Assembly: GCA_913776885.1 (NCBI GenBank)
Contig: CAJYQC010000252.1
Span: 1-39,878, forward strand
From: an uncultured Variovorax sp.
GTDB taxonomy: Bacteria; Pseudomonadota; Gammaproteobacteria; Burkholderiales; Burkholderiaceae_C
Direction of reading: 5' to 3'
Length of the DNA: 39,878 nt
Position 1 is the stretch's first letter, and the number at the start of each line of letters is the position of its first letter. The notes under the pieces were generated by a model, which worked only from the letters and a program-made list of their open reading frames with translations, was not told the DNA's origin and did not search any database. Positions 39,847-39,878 of this stretch are shown piece after piece. The position numbers were made by a program, and so were the translations under genes.

Positions 39847-39878
39847 TGCGCCGCTACAACCAGATCATCGGCTTCGCG
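39802..39878. repeat. Perfect 32-bp inverted repeat (fold-back) at the window end
   Basis: 39802-39833 is exactly repeated in inverted orientation at 39847-39878, separated by 13 bp (39834-39846). The left arm belongs to the uxaA-like coding sequence; the right arm is the same codons on the other strand and ends exactly at the last base. This is most likely an artefact at an assembly end and not a genomic palindrome, because it interrupts a conserved protein. See findings. Confidence 0.9.

Overview
The window looks like a chromosomal segment of a high-GC betaproteobacterium of the Comamonadaceae, most likely Variovorax or a close relative. This rests on GC-rich codon use, a PhaM-type polyhydroxybutyrate granule protein, argB followed by slmA, a glycine riboswitch in front of a dadA-like gene, and dispersed intergenic repeats of a kind I associate with that group. 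The genus is an inference from gene content, not a database result. I see no tRNA, rRNA, CRISPR array, insertion sequence or phage gene.

Left part (1-8700): amino-acid handling and housekeeping genes. These are a LysE-type exporter cut by the window edge, a LysN/MocR-type aminotransferase, an EamA exporter, a second LysE exporter divergent from a MocR regulator (with three copies of a putative operator motif between them), phaM, a FIST-domain sensor protein, and a D-amino-acid dehydrogenase gene behind a tandem glycine riboswitch.

Middle (8821-34479): a large surface-polysaccharide (O-antigen type) locus. It opens with rfbBDAC, the complete dTDP-L-rhamnose pathway. Next come a CmcI-like methyltransferase with a coiled-coil tail, a 1031-residue RgpF/WsaF-type rhamnan glycosyltransferase in visibly AT-richer DNA, and a free-standing WsaF-like paralogue. 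A tightly packed run follows that resembles the mycobacterial decaprenyl-phosphoryl-D-arabinose pathway: a HAD-UbiA fusion (phosphoribosyl transfer to polyprenyl phosphate plus a likely phosphatase), DprE1-like and DprE2-like epimerase subunits, a GT-C membrane glycosyltransferase candidate, an SDR, a UDP-galactopyranose-mutase-like flavoprotein, a GtrA protein and a flippase-like membrane protein. A Wzm/Wzt ABC exporter (opposite strand), three GT2 glycosyltransferases and a WecA-like initiating phosphoglycosyltransferase complete the locus. The simplest reading is a rhamnose-containing polysaccharide built on a polyprenyl lipid, exported by Wzm/Wzt, and decorated outside the inner membrane with D-arabinofuranose or a related pentofuranose carried on polyprenyl phosphate.

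Right part (34664-39878): argB, slmA, and on the minus strand an Ldh-family dehydrogenase, an SMP-30/gluconolactonase-type protein and a UxaA-type altronate/galactarate dehydratase, which together look like a sugar-acid catabolic operon. The dehydratase runs into a perfect 32-bp fold-back at the very end of the window, which I read as an assembly-end artefact.
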